A stretch of 64,000 nucleotides of DNA from Nitrospira sp. (GTDB lineage: Bacteria > Nitrospirota > Nitrospiria > Nitrospirales > Nitrospiraceae), in contig JACOEL010000015.1 of NCBI GenBank assembly GCA_024998625.1, forward strand, positions 45,409 to 109,408, in the 5' to 3' direction. The translations under genes were made by a program, and so were the position numbers. The notes under the pieces were generated by a model. It was not told the DNA's origin, searched no databases, and saw nothing but the letters and a program-made list of their open reading frames with translations. This document shows, one piece after another, positions 16,015-24,875 of the stretch (position 1 is its first letter; the number at the start of each line of letters is the position of its first letter).

Positions 16015-16644
16015 CTAAAAAATCGTTCGTTTCTTCTCGACGACTTTCTTGATTTTTTTCTGCCCGAACCAGGCCTTCACGTTGTTCTCCATATCCACCA
16101 TTTCCAGGTCGATCTGATAGAAGACCGCTTTGGCCCCGTCCTGCTCATCCAGAATGGTTGAGATGCTCCCGCGCATCATGTAGTCCGCGCCGATTTCTTT
16201 GCCGGGTGCTTTCTGCGTGTCTTCACGGGCGTGCACGGCCTGCTCGCGCCGCTCCTCGCGCACCTCTTCCCGTTCGCCCTTGCCGGCGACGAACGTCACT
16301 TTTTGCGAGTTCGTCAGTTCCCGCTCCAGGTCGCTGATGAAGGTCTGCACGTTGATATGTTCATGGCTCTTGTTGAGGACGGTTCCGACGATGACGACCG
16401 GCTGGCGACTCTTGCCCTTGGTAAAATTGCCGAGCCAGGGATTGCCCAGGGCTTCTCGCACCATGGCTTCAGCCACCATTTGTGAATCGGTGTCGTTCCA
16501 GCGCCCGCTGAGGTCCGTGACGATGCCGGTATCGACGCGCGTCACTTTCGTTTCATGCCCACATCCGCTCACCGCCGCGGCCACAGCCACCAGCGCTGCG
16601 GTCGCGAAGGTCCGGCCCACTGAACGATCCCGCCACTCGATCAT
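16015..16644 (-). CDS. LpoB-like penicillin-binding protein activator lipoprotein
   Basis: 209 aa. Lipoprotein signal ALVAVAAAVSGCG. The core TDLSGRWNDTDSQMVAEAMV is the characteristic LpoB/COG3417 opening, followed by VVIVGTVLNKSHEHINVQTF and DYMMRGSISTILDEQ. LpoB proteins sit in the outer membrane and stimulate the bifunctional peptidoglycan synthase PBP1b. The target PBP is not in this window. It lies between LPP20- and COG3014-like genes, a known grouping. Confidence 0.85.
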   Translation of the reverse strand: MIEWRDRSVGRTFATAALVAVAAAVSGCGHETKVTRVDTGIVTDLSGRWNDTDSQMVAEAMVREALGNPWLGNFTKGKSRQPVVIVGTVLNKSHEHINVQTFISDLERELTNSQKVTFVAGKGEREEVREERREQAVHAREDTQKAPGKEIGADYMMRGSISTILDEQDGAKAVFYQIDLEMVDMENNVKAWFGQKKIKKVVEKKRTIF

Positions 16645-16682
16645 GCTCTCTCCTCCTGGTCAGCGCGCACCGGCACGTCCGC

Positions 16683-17249
16683 TTACTTCGTCGCCCGCTT
16701 GTCTTCTTCCTTCTCCAGACGATCGAACAACCGGTCGGCATTCTTTCGTACAAAGTCGCGGACCTGCCCGTTCAACTCCTTCGCCTGCTCCAGATTGTTC
16801 TTCATGTCTTCGAGGCTCAGCTTGGTGAGGACATAGTAAGTGCCAGACTTCTCATCTTTGTACCGATCCATCGGCTTCACACCGTTCAGGGTGACTGCCG
16901 AGAAGGTCTTCACCGCCCGTTCGATGTTCTGTTCTTCACTGTTGCGGGAAAAATCGCCGGCGGTCGTCGAGGCCGCATAGTCCCGCATGAGATAGGCCGT
17001 GTAGGTTTCGAAGGTTTTCGCGATTTCCGCGCGGCTGCGGTTCTCAGCCGTGTCCCAGGCTAAGGGTTCGTTCCGCACGCCCACCACCGACCCGACACCA
17101 TAAAAAGACTTATCGCTCTTTTCGTTGAACGCGCCGGAGCCCTTCTTGACCCAGTTCGGAGGCCCCCCGCAGGCAGTCAGCCCGATGAGGAGTACGAGCG
17201 CCAACGCACTGCCGGTGAACTTGGAAAAAGCCCCCTCTACTCTGCGCAT
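16683..17249 (-). CDS. LPP20-family lipoprotein
   Basis: 188 aa from the ATG at 17249, which has AAGGAGGAATCGT upstream. A lipobox (LLIGLTACG) is followed by GPPNWVKKGSGAFNEKSDKSFYGVGSV, the LPP20 pattern, and RSRAEIAKTFETYTAYLMRDY. First gene of the lipoprotein cluster. Outer-membrane location is likely; the molecular function in this family is not established. Confidence 0.8.
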   Translation of the reverse strand: MRRVEGAFSKFTGSALALVLLIGLTACGGPPNWVKKGSGAFNEKSDKSFYGVGSVVGVRNEPLAWDTAENRSRAEIAKTFETYTAYLMRDYAASTTAGDFSRNSEEQNIERAVKTFSAVTLNGVKPMDRYKDEKSGTYYVLTKLSLEDMKNNLEQAKELNGQVRDFVRKNADRLFDRLEKEEDKRATK

Positions 17250-17478
17250 ACGATTCCTCCTTGGTGTAACACAGATGAACGCTGACGGCTTCGTGGTGTG
17301 TGGCAAACTGATGGGAGAGAGACGTGTGTGGCTCACTGTCACCCGACACAGTTGGGCGAAAAAAGCAGATTTTATGCTAACATGCACCCCTAAGACTGTC
17401 AACGCGCAACGACTGTTCCGGTTGACGGCAAACTCGAACCATCTACCTAGACGCAGGTCTTACAGAGGAGACAGACAT

Positions 17479-17649
17479 ATGGCTGATGTGCAGATTGAAG
17501 ACGGCATCATTAAAGTGGTGCAACTCGATATCCAGGATCCCAAGGCCGCCGCTGTGTTGGCGGAATACCCCCAGGTCCGCTGGCCGGAAATCACTCGCCG
17601 GGCTTTGAAGATTGGATTGGGGTACCTGAAAGGCGGAGGAAAAGACTAA
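17479..17649 (+). CDS. Small 56-aa protein
   Basis: Starts MADVQIEDGIIKVVQLDIQD with GAGGAGACAGACAT upstream. It has a beta strand followed by a helix ending WPEITRRALKIGLGYLKGGG. No family recognised. Its stop overlaps the end of the convergent caspase-like gene by four bases. Coding is supported by the good RBS and codon use. Confidence 0.6.
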   Translation: MADVQIEDGIIKVVQLDIQDPKAAAVLAEYPQVRWPEITRRALKIGLGYLKGGGKD

Positions 17650-19031
17650 GGCCCATGTTTCTCGGCTGGAGGAGCACTGCCTTGAACGGCGCGGATCGCA
17701 CGTTCACTTTGTCCCCCCAGTTCCAGATATCGACGGAACGCGTCGACGGACTTTTGGGGTTCATTCAAATGGTCGGCGTAGAGCTCGCCGAGCGAGAAAT
17801 AGACATCCCCGTAGGCCGGGTTCACCACTAATGCCTGCTGCATGGCCTGCTCGGCTTCCTGGTACTGTCCCTTCTTTGCGAGGGCCAGTGCCAGGGAGTA
17901 GTGGGAATCGGGATTCTGCGGCGCATGTTGCACCGCTGCGCGGGCGGCAAGCAGGGACTCCTCAAGATTCGGCAGCACTTCCAAGCGGATGTAACTCTTC
18001 AACACGTAGGCATCACCGAAAGACGGATCGTAGCCGATCGCGCGGTTGAGCCGTTCCAACGCTTCTTCGGCCGACTTTTGCTGCTGCAGCAATGCAAAGG
18101 CCTGCTCATACTGAATGCGGGCCTCCCGCATCCGGTCCGCCTCACTCGTCGGTTCCTTCCCGGCCTGGAAGGCGCCTTTTCGCCCTTCAATCAGGATCAC
18201 GTCCCCGTCGCCCTCCAACTGCACGAACTGCGGGTGCTGGGCCCCCTTGGTCGCGGCCTCCACGTCCTGCTTAACCTGCGATGCCAGTTCACTAGCCATG
18301 AGCCAGCCGTTCTTGTTGAGATCGGCAGCCCCCTTCAAGCCGGCAACCAGCGCCGTGACGAACGCACTCTGACCCGCAGCCCGTCCGACCGCCTCTTCTT
18401 TCTCGGCCGCCGTCAGGACCTGAACGGCCCGCTTCTCCGTCTCATCTTCCGGCGACAAGCGGCCTTCGAGTGAAAGCGGCTGCGGCGCGGTCACCTCCCA
18501 TCCCCGGATGTTCGCGTCGAACAGCATCAACATGTGCTTGGAAGCGGACCGCCGGCTGAATTCCTTGAGCTGATCGAACGTGATGGCTTTGGCGGGATTG
18601 TTCAACTGCGCATCCCAGGGAACGAGATAGCCCACTTCTTTGGATTGAGCATCCTGGGTGACCCCGGCATGCCCGGCAAAAAAGAACAGCACGCGATCCT
18701 GACGCCCGACCTTGCGAGGTAAATAATCGTTGAGAATCTGGAGCAGATGTTTGGAGCTGGCCTCTTTATCCTGCAGCTCGATCACTTCATCGAACCCGAG
18801 CCCCCGCAGCGCTGTCGCCACCGCATGCGCACTCTCCAACGCGCCGGGCACCTTCGGCGCCACGAGGTAGTTTTCGATCCCGACCACGACCGCCCAGGAC
18901 TTGTAATAGAGGCCTTCCGGCTTTCCGACCTGCGCGTGGGCAATGGAGAGAATTCCGACCGTTCCGGCGGCGCACATGGCCACCAGGCATACGAACATCC
19001 GGCGAAGACAGGGGGATTTTGACAAGCTCAT
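17646..19031 (-). CDS. Caspase-like (C14) protein with TPR repeats, catalytic Cys absent
   Basis: 461 aa from the ATG at 19031. An N-terminal hydrophobic segment (FVCLVAMCAAGTVGILSIAHAQ) implies export. The p20-like domain (about 40-200) has SWAVVVGIENY, DRVLFFFAGHAG with H121, and MLMLFDANIRGWE where the Cys of the D-A-C-x-S-G box should be: residues 172-174 are D-A-N. Without the nucleophile it is probably not a protease. C-terminal TPR units (LERLNRAIGYDPSFGDAYVL; HYSLALALAKKGQYQEAEQA; VYFSLGELYADHLNEPQKS) provide a binding surface. Divergent from acs. Confidence 0.8.
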   Translation of the reverse strand: MSLSKSPCLRRMFVCLVAMCAAGTVGILSIAHAQVGKPEGLYYKSWAVVVGIENYLVAPKVPGALESAHAVATALRGLGFDEVIELQDKEASSKHLLQILNDYLPRKVGRQDRVLFFFAGHAGVTQDAQSKEVGYLVPWDAQLNNPAKAITFDQLKEFSRRSASKHMLMLFDANIRGWEVTAPQPLSLEGRLSPEDETEKRAVQVLTAAEKEEAVGRAAGQSAFVTALVAGLKGAADLNKNGWLMASELASQVKQDVEAATKGAQHPQFVQLEGDGDVILIEGRKGAFQAGKEPTSEADRMREARIQYEQAFALLQQQKSAEEALERLNRAIGYDPSFGDAYVLKSYIRLEVLPNLEESLLAARAAVQHAPQNPDSHYSLALALAKKGQYQEAEQAMQQALVVNPAYGDVYFSLGELYADHLNEPQKSVDAFRRYLELGGQSERAIRAVQGSAPPAEKHGP

Positions 19032-19258
19032 GAAGGGGTTAATCCAGTGAGGTGCAACACGTTCAGCGTACCTTCGTCTCCTCCTGACTGTCAAGAAAGG
19101 CGGAGTGCTCCGGCCTTGCGCCATGCGGTCTTCGCCTGCATCTGCAACCGTCTCACAGCAGCGCTGAGGGTTGCAGTTCTTTGCCCCCGTCCGCATAATG
19201 CCGGTGATGATTGAACCGCGCGCCGGACAGGCCCGCGTTTTGTGGAGGCATGGCACCG

Positions 19259-21148
19259 ATGGACGAGAAGATCGATACCCTACTGAAAGAAGGACGTGTC
19301 ATTCAGCCGACCGCCAAGACCAAGGCGGCCGCTCATATTCAGGACTATGACCAGGCCTACAAAGCCTCCATCGCCGATCCGGAAGCGTTCTGGGGCGGTG
19401 TGGCCAAGGAACTGGATTGGTTTTCGCCGTGGAGCAAGGTGCTCGATTGGAACTACCCCTGGGCCAAATGGTTCGTCGGCGCAACCTGCAATATCGCTTA
19501 TAACTGCCTGGATCGACACGCAAACACGTGGCGGCGTAACAAAGTCGCCATCATCTGGGTCGGTGAAAACGGCGAGGAACGCATCTTCACCTATGGAGAA
19601 CTGTTGCGCCAGGTCAATCGCTGCGCCAATGCCCTCAAGGCGCTTGGCCTGCAACAGGGCGATCGCGTCACCATCTATCTCCCGAAAATCCCGGAGCAGG
19701 TCGTCGCCATGCTGGCCTGCGCGCGTATCGGTGTGATCCACAGCGTGGTCTATTCCGGCTTCAGCGCCCCGGCCCTCGCCAGCCGTATTCAGGACGCCGA
19801 AGCGCGCGTCGTCATCACGGCGGATGTCGGGTACGATCGCGGGAAAACCATCAACCTCAAGGGCGTCGTCGACGATGCCGTGCGCACCTGCCCTTCCGTC
19901 GAAAAGGTGGTGGTCGTCCGACGCGAATCTCCAGGCGTCGCCCTCGCGGCTCCCAAAGAAATCGATTGGGTCGAGTGGCTGCAAGCACAGAGCGCCGTCT
20001 GCCAGGCAGAACCGCTCGATGCGGAAACTCCGCTCTACATTCTCTACACCTCCGGCACGACCGGTAAACCCAAAGGCGTCGTGCATGTGCATGGCGGCTA
20101 TATGGTCGGTACCTACATCACGACCAAATATGTGTTCGACCTCAAGGAAGAAGACGTCTACTTCTGCGTCGCCGACCCAGGCTGGGTGACCGGCCACAGT
20201 TACATCGTCTACGGCCCGCTGCTGAACGGCGCGACGATCCTCATGGCCGAAGGCAAACCCGACTATCCGAACCCCGGCCGCTGGTGGGATCTCATCGCCC
20301 GCTACGGCGTCTCGATTTTCTACACCACGCCGACGGCGGTTCGGCTCCTGATGAAGTACGGCGAGGACTGGCCCAAGAAATTCGACCTCTCCACCTTGCG
20401 CATCCTCGGCAGCGTCGGCGAACCCATTAACCCGGAAGCCTGGGAATGGTTCTACCGCGTGACCGGCAGCGACAAACCCATCATGGATACCTGGTGGCAG
20501 ACCGAAACCGGCTCTATCCTGGTCACGCCCCTGCCGTCCGTGCCACTGAAGCCAGGATCGGCCACCAGACCGTTTCTCGGCATCGAGGCCGACGTGGTGG
20601 ACAAGCAAGGGAACAGCCTGCCGAACAATGCCGGCGGCTTTGCCGTGATCAAGAAGCCCTGGCCCTCCATGATGCGGACGATCTACAAAGACCCCGATCG
20701 CTACAAGGTCTACTGGAACACCATCCCCAACTGTTATACGGCGGGCGACGTCTGCCGGAAAGACAACGACGGGTATATGTGGTTCATGGGCCGCGCAGAC
20801 GACGTGATTAAAGTCGCCGGCAACCGCATCGGCACGGCGGAAGTCGAAAGCGCCCTGGTCAGCCACGAGGCCGTGGCCGAAGCGGCGGTCATCGGCAAAC
20901 CGCATCGCACCGCCGGTGAAGCGATCAAGGCCTTCGTCATCCTGAAGCAAGGCTACCAGGACTCGAAAGAGTTGGTGCAATCGCTCAAAGACCATGTGCT
21001 GAAGGAACTGGGGAAAATCGCGGTGCCGCAAGAAATCGACATCGTGCCGTCGTTGCCGAAGACCAGGTCCGGCAAGATCATGCGGCGGGTCCTCAAGGCC
21101 AAGGAACTGGGACAGGACGTGGGCGATATTTCGACGATCGAAGACTGA
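19259..21148 (+). CDS. acs: Acetyl-CoA synthetase
   Basis: 629 aa from the ATG at 19259 (TGGAGG about ten bases upstream; the ATG at 19250 is the alternative). It makes acetyl-CoA from acetate, ATP and CoA through acetyl-AMP. Visible motifs: YTSGTTGKPKGVVHVHGGY (P-loop A3), DTWWQTETGS (A5), YTAGDVCRKDNDGYMWFMGR with the hinge D, and the C-terminal LPKTRSGKIMRR whose Lys is the usual acetylation site. Length and N-terminus (FWGGVAKELDWFSPWSKVLD) match Acs rather than other acyl-CoA ligases. Monocistronic-looking. Confidence 0.95.
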   Translation: MDEKIDTLLKEGRVIQPTAKTKAAAHIQDYDQAYKASIADPEAFWGGVAKELDWFSPWSKVLDWNYPWAKWFVGATCNIAYNCLDRHANTWRRNKVAIIWVGENGEERIFTYGELLRQVNRCANALKALGLQQGDRVTIYLPKIPEQVVAMLACARIGVIHSVVYSGFSAPALASRIQDAEARVVITADVGYDRGKTINLKGVVDDAVRTCPSVEKVVVVRRESPGVALAAPKEIDWVEWLQAQSAVCQAEPLDAETPLYILYTSGTTGKPKGVVHVHGGYMVGTYITTKYVFDLKEEDVYFCVADPGWVTGHSYIVYGPLLNGATILMAEGKPDYPNPGRWWDLIARYGVSIFYTTPTAVRLLMKYGEDWPKKFDLSTLRILGSVGEPINPEAWEWFYRVTGSDKPIMDTWWQTETGSILVTPLPSVPLKPGSATRPFLGIEADVVDKQGNSLPNNAGGFAVIKKPWPSMMRTIYKDPDRYKVYWNTIPNCYTAGDVCRKDNDGYMWFMGRADDVIKVAGNRIGTAEVESALVSHEAVAEAAVIGKPHRTAGEAIKAFVILKQGYQDSKELVQSLKDHVLKELGKIAVPQEIDIVPSLPKTRSGKIMRRVLKAKELGQDVGDISTIED

Positions 21149-21203
21149 GACGATTCGTCTTCAGTCAATGCATCATCTTTCATTGTGTGCATGGAGGCCG
21201 GTC

Positions 21204-21722
21204 ATGCAGAGGCAGAGCGAGAAGCAGAGTGTGGTGTGGTCGACGGTCATGGGATTTGTGCTGATGGGAGGAGTCATCCCAGTCACGGCCGCCGAGGACA
21301 CCAAGAAGCCGGCTGAACAGGCCGCACCAGCAGCAAAGAAGACGCCCGAGAAAAAGGCGACCGCGAAGAGCGGAAGTCAGAAGGCGAAGCCGGCGGCCAC
21401 CGCCAAAGACCAGGCCCCCAAGTACACTTCGGCAGAAACGGCAGCCAAGGCGCAAGCCTGCTTCGGAGAAGCACCGAAGATCCAGTCGGTCACGCCGGAT
21501 GAAGCCAAAGCAGGCGAGAAAGTCACGATCTCGGGCAGAGGATTCGGTCCCGCCGAGTGCCTGCGCTCACTATCCTTCGGTCCCGGCTATCCCGCCGCAT
21601 TCACATTCGTCAACGATACCCAGATCACGGCCACCGTGCCGACCGGCAGACGCAGAGGCATGGCCATGATGACCGTCACCACCGCTTCCGGGGAAGATTC
21701 GAAAGCGTTTCTGGTGAAGTAG
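21204..21722 (+). CDS. Exported IPT/TIG-domain protein
   Basis: 172 aa; ATG preceded by TGGAGGCCGGTC. A signal peptide (VMGFVLMGGVIPVTAA) is followed by a 50-residue Lys/Ala/Pro-rich linker and one IPT/TIG immunoglobulin-like domain (about 95-172): IQSVTPDEAKAGEKVTISGR, then ITATVPTGRRRGMAMMTVTT. Periplasmic or surface binding module; partner unknown. A decayed second copy of its 3' end lies at 22848-22913, on the other side of a toxin-antitoxin module. Confidence 0.8.
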   Translation: MQRQSEKQSVVWSTVMGFVLMGGVIPVTAAEDTKKPAEQAAPAAKKTPEKKATAKSGSQKAKPAATAKDQAPKYTSAETAAKAQACFGEAPKIQSVTPDEAKAGEKVTISGRGFGPAECLRSLSFGPGYPAAFTFVNDTQITATVPTGRRRGMAMMTVTTASGEDSKAFLVK

Positions 21723-21790
21723 TACAACCACGTTAGGCTCGCCCCAGCAGGTTTCCTGAATAGTCCACACATTACGCTCTCGCAGCACAA

Positions 21791-21831
21791 GAGGCTCAAC
21801 GTACCGCAGAGAATACGTTGAGCCTCTTCTT
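21791..21831 (+). terminator. Rho-independent terminator made from a dispersed repeat
   Basis: GAGGCTCAACGTA (21791-21803) and TACGTTGAGCCTC (21814-21826) form a perfect 13-bp stem followed by TTCTTTTG. It ends the IPT gene's transcript. The left arm plus CGCTCTCGCA at 21775 matches the repeat copy at 12431, so the terminator is a short member of that family. Confidence 0.85.
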
Positions 21832-21839
21832 TTGTCGTA

Positions 21840-22079
21840 ACCTTACTAGGCGGGTTCCTTGACTATCCTGCTATGATCTTTCGGCTCAGCCTCACATGAT
21901 CAATTGATCGCGTTTGACGAGAGCTTTCCGGAGTTGTTTCGCCGCCGCCGAGGCCTCCTGAACCTGTGGTCGTTGACCGACGGAACAGGAACCGAACTGC
22001 GGACGAACTGACTACGTCTTTGTCGACCTGACGATCGCATCGCCGAGTCTTCCACAATGGCTCTCGCATTGCTTGACGA
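21840..22079. other. Non-coding stretch before the Phd/PIN module
   Basis: No convincing gene. Short plus-strand stretches such as IAFDESFPELFRRRRGLLNLW look protein-like but carry stops, so a decayed gene fragment is possible. The right end contains the toxin-antitoxin promoter (TTGACG at 22073, TACCAT at 22096, 17-bp spacing). Confidence 0.35.
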
Positions 22080-22113
22080 TTGTGTCACGATTGCATACCA
22101 TATCGTCACACAA
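22080..22113. promoter_or_regulatory. Operator/promoter of the Phd-PIN module
   Basis: TTGTGTCACGAT (22080-22091) and ATCGTCACACAA (22102-22113) are inverted arms with one mismatch and 10 bp between. They overlap the putative -10 (TACCAT) and lie 11 bp before the antitoxin ATG. This fits autorepression by the antitoxin-toxin complex. Confidence 0.65.
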
Positions 22114-22124
22114 TGAGGTGCACC

Positions 22125-22412
22125 ATGAAGTTCATCACAGTGCGAGATTTGCGTGGACGCTCAGGCCAAGTGTGGACGAAGCTGGCACGCGAGCGCGAGG
22201 TCATACTGACATCAAACGGCAAGCCGATTGCCATTCTGTCGGCTGTGACCGAAGATACGCTCGAGGAGTCCCTTGCTGCCGTACGACGGGCTCGATCAGT
22301 CGCTGCAGTCGAACGACTCCAACGGCAATCGGTCAACTCCGGCACGGACACGCTCTCCCCAGCCACAATCAATCTCGAGATTGCATCGACGCGAAAGGCT
22401 CGTCGCCGGTGA
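22125..22412 (+). CDS. Phd/YefM-type antitoxin
   Basis: 95 aa. It opens MKFITVRDLRGRSGQVWTKL and continues EREVILTSNGKPIAILSAV, the Phd/YefM DNA-binding fold. The C-terminal half is helical and should wrap the toxin. Its stop overlaps the toxin's GTG start. Probably represses its own promoter through the palindrome just upstream. Confidence 0.85.
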   Translation: MKFITVRDLRGRSGQVWTKLAREREVILTSNGKPIAILSAVTEDTLEESLAAVRRARSVAAVERLQRQSVNSGTDTLSPATINLEIASTRKARRR

Positions 22413-22834
22413 AGGTGGTGGTAGACACGAACGTCCTGGTCGCCGGACTCTTGGCTCCATTCGGTCCACCCGGTGAAATCGTCAGGATGATCGCCGGAGG
22501 AAACCTCTGTTTATTTCTGGATGCCCGTATCCTCACCGAATACGCCGATGTCCTCAAACGCCCGAAGTTTCGCTTCGACGCGGAACTAATTCAAACATTC
22601 CTAGACCAAGTCAAAGGCGACGGGCAAACTGTGGCTGCGCGTCCGTTGACGGGTAGGCTTCCTGACCCTACCGATGAACCATTTCTTGAAGTCGCTCTCG
22701 CGGGCGCCGCCCATTGCCTGATCACCGGAAATACCAAACATTTCCCCGCATCCCGAAGACAAGGCATGCGCGTATTGTCTCCTCGTGAATTCCTCGAGTA
22801 CTTTCGGCAGAAGAATCAGCCGCGAAAGGGCTAA
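22409..22834 (+). CDS. PIN-domain toxin (COG1569-like)
   Basis: 141 aa; GTG start overlapping the antitoxin stop (GTGA). VVVDTNVLVAGLLAPFGPPG gives the first acidic residue, ILTEYADVLKRPKF the second, and DEPFLEVALAGAAHCLITGN the third and fourth; HFPASRRQGMRVLSPREFLE ends the fold. All acidic positions appear present, so it should be an active RNase held in check by the upstream antitoxin. Confidence 0.85.
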   Translation: MKVVVDTNVLVAGLLAPFGPPGEIVRMIAGGNLCLFLDARILTEYADVLKRPKFRFDAELIQTFLDQVKGDGQTVAARPLTGRLPDPTDEPFLEVALAGAAHCLITGNTKHFPASRRQGMRVLSPREFLEYFRQKNQPRKG

Positions 22835-22847
22835 GCATGCGGAGAAG

Positions 22848-22913
22848 TCAGTGCGTAAAGGCTCCTCCACCGTCACCACCGCCACCGCCGAGGATTTGAA
22901 GCCGTTTTTGTGA
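22848..22913 (+). pseudogene. Decayed copy of the IPT-domain gene 3' end
   Basis: Translates as SVRKGSSTVTTATAEDLKPF, then L and stop; compare the end of the IPT protein, RGMAMMTVTTASGEDSKAF. About 70% of bases match over 54 positions by eye. It lies directly behind the Phd-PIN module, on the same strand as the intact gene in front of it. Confidence 0.7.
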
Positions 22914-23338
22914 AAATAGTCCAGTCCGGCTGCCTCCCTATAAGCCAGACCCGTTTTGGTTCGCCGTACGCTTCGTCTCCGCTTGGCGCGAAACTCGTTC
23001 CGTCAGCAGCGCTCGAATGGAACGTCGCGCAGTCCCCGCCACTCACCTTGGTCAGGCCGCTTCGGCTCAGCACGGGTCGGAGCACAAAACAGCTCTGATC
23101 CCCGCATCAGCAGACCAGCCCGGAACATATGGAGTGTGGAGCAGTAAGAAGACACGCATAACCCATGTCACCTGGCACTATCATGATGGCGTTCTTTAGT
23201 CCTACCGTACCTACTGACCACTCTCCAATATGAGCTACAGGCATCGCCGAAATTCAGAATGTCCATGTTTTCTTACTCTCTAACGTTTGACATGAGCGTA
23301 AACGAGGTAGCTGTTTGTGAGTCCGCTCAATGGAAGGG
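22914..23338. other. Gene-free stretch
   Basis: No ORF here looks like a real protein on either strand, and there is no clear terminator, repeat or RNA gene. It separates the Phd-PIN module from the leftward unknown genes. Confidence 0.4.
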
Positions 23339-24097
23339 TTAGATTTCATGGCGCATTAAGGCGCCGAAGTCTAGGATTCGGTCTTTATCCTTCTTGCTTC
23401 GACAGTACCCAAAGCACAAATCGTACAGTGCCATTAGAGGCAGCAGTGTGGTTACCAGATCGGAGGTGCCAGTCTTTGGACCAAACGATTTGCCGAGCGT
23501 GAATGTGTTTTCTGGGTCTTCGGCATTCCGAAAGTACAGCTCCAGCTTCTTGAAGACGCCAGAACCTTCGTACTTGTTCACGTTCTCAAACACGCATGAC
23601 GTCGTGAAATCGAGGCCGGGTGCCAAGAGGAGCTTCTCAACTGAGCGCCTGTGGTCTCGTAGCAACTCCATGAAGGCTGCGCGTTCGCGACTACCCCAGA
23701 CAGAGAACTGGATGGAGAACCAAGGTAGGCGCACGACTCCTCGTGCAGCGTAGCCTCGACAGAAGGAGAGATTGAGCTCAATACCGGTAGCCTCCGGACC
23801 TGAGTGATTCTCTGGAGACGGGATGGGTTGTCTTGTGCTCTGGTAGTAGTTGGTCTGAGGGCACAATCTGAGCTTGCAGACTTGAATCATCGGGGTTCTA
23901 TTTGCGATAAGCTCCTGCTTTGACTCAGAGAACAATCGCTTGGGGAGCGAGAGCTTAGCGATACCAAGCAACTCCCCGCCGACATGCGCAAGCTGCTCAC
24001 AGATCGTCGGCAAGTTCGTATTCCATGTGTCTGGGGAAACGTCGGCTGCTGACGAGGGGAAGATTGCCTCAAGCAGGCGGAGTGGCTTCTCAAGCAT
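23339..24097 (-). CDS. Hypothetical protein in accessory island
   Basis: 252 aa, no signal peptide or membrane helix. The mixed alpha/beta composition includes VVRLPWFSIQFSVWGSRERA, SVEKLLLAPGLDF and a C-terminus SDLVTTLLPLMALYDLCFGY. I do not recognise the family. It is AT-richer than core genes and lies 63 bp downstream of a two-helix membrane protein on the same strand, so the two may form a unit. Start is the ATG at 24097 with a weak RBS. Confidence 0.55.
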   Translation of the reverse strand: MLEKPLRLLEAIFPSSAADVSPDTWNTNLPTICEQLAHVGGELLGIAKLSLPKRLFSESKQELIANRTPMIQVCKLRLCPQTNYYQSTRQPIPSPENHSGPEATGIELNLSFCRGYAARGVVRLPWFSIQFSVWGSRERAAFMELLRDHRRSVEKLLLAPGLDFTTSCVFENVNKYEGSGVFKKLELYFRNAEDPENTFTLGKSFGPKTGTSDLVTTLLPLMALYDLCFGYCRSKKDKDRILDFGALMRHEI

Positions 24098-24160
24098 GGC
24101 TCAAAGACGTGAGATTGAAATTTAAACGTTTACGCTTAGCAGCGGGCTTGCTGGAGCGCC

Positions 24161-24724
24161 TCATTGGGCTGCACAACTGACGATCTTGACTTTGCAAGGT
24201 CCAGGTTCTGAGGTGGTAAGTGCCTTGATGACTATAGCAGCAGTAAGGGCGATCCCAAAGGCTGCCACCATGAGTGGAACCGCCTCCCGGAAGACATGCA
24301 CTCTCTGCCTGGCAATCCATGATGTAGCCGCTTGTTGAGATTCAGAGTTACTGCCTCCAAATTGTGGCCAACGAAATTTTTCGTAGTGCCTTTCCTCTCC
24401 GTCATCACGCAACTGCGCTAGAGGCGCAGGCGTGCTTGATGAATCTTTCCTGAGCTTGTCAATTTCATCTCTGATGCGCTTCATTATTGCCGTATGATAC
24501 TTGAACCGCTCATAGTGCTTTCCTGAAAAGAAGAAGCCGAAGACACCTAGGGCAATTAGCGTGAGCGATGCTGCCAGTGCTCCAAGAGAAAGCTCTGCGA
24601 ATGTGATGAGACCGACGAGTGCACCAGCAATTGAGAGAATGATATTTGTAACCCGCTCTCGTTGGTCTTCGTGCTGCCTCGCCTGCTGCGCGTGCTCTTC
24701 GTAGTAGTTTTGCAAGTGGTCCAT
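24161..24724 (-). CDS. Two-segment membrane protein, conflict-system-like
   Basis: 187 aa from the ATG at 24724 (AGGGGCG upstream). A helical N-terminus (YYEEHAQQARQHEDQRERV) precedes a hairpin of two membrane helices (about 28-75: IILSIAGALVGLITFAEL; LTLIALGVFGFFFSG), then KHYERFKYHTAIMKRIRDEI, and a third hydrophobic helix near the C-terminus (VPLMVAAFGIALTAAIVIK). The hairpin plus KHYERF-type helix is seen in 2TM proteins of bacterial defence loci; this is a recollection, not a search result. Probable partner: the gene at 23339. Confidence 0.55.
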   Translation of the reverse strand: MDHLQNYYEEHAQQARQHEDQRERVTNIILSIAGALVGLITFAELSLGALAASLTLIALGVFGFFFSGKHYERFKYHTAIMKRIRDEIDKLRKDSSSTPAPLAQLRDDGEERHYEKFRWPQFGGSNSESQQAATSWIARQRVHVFREAVPLMVAAFGIALTAAIVIKALTTSEPGPCKVKIVSCAAQ

Positions 24725-24875
24725 CTGCGCCCCTATCTTGCGGCCCAACAATGATCAGACGTATCTGCAGCATATGCGGATCTTCGATTTCCTATCCGGT
24801 TAACACGCCTCGGGTTTTCTTGCCGAGAAACTCTGAGTCCCTTTTACCCAACGGTCTCCGAGGGAGATCATCTGG

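Noticed and set aside
19280..21031. 583-aa minus-strand ORF
   Set aside because: Antisense shadow of acs; rich in His, Asp and Arg as expected from reversed high-GC codons.
22914..23338. Short ORFs (60-70 aa) on both strands
   Set aside because: No RBS, no domains, mutually overlapping frames in non-coding DNA.
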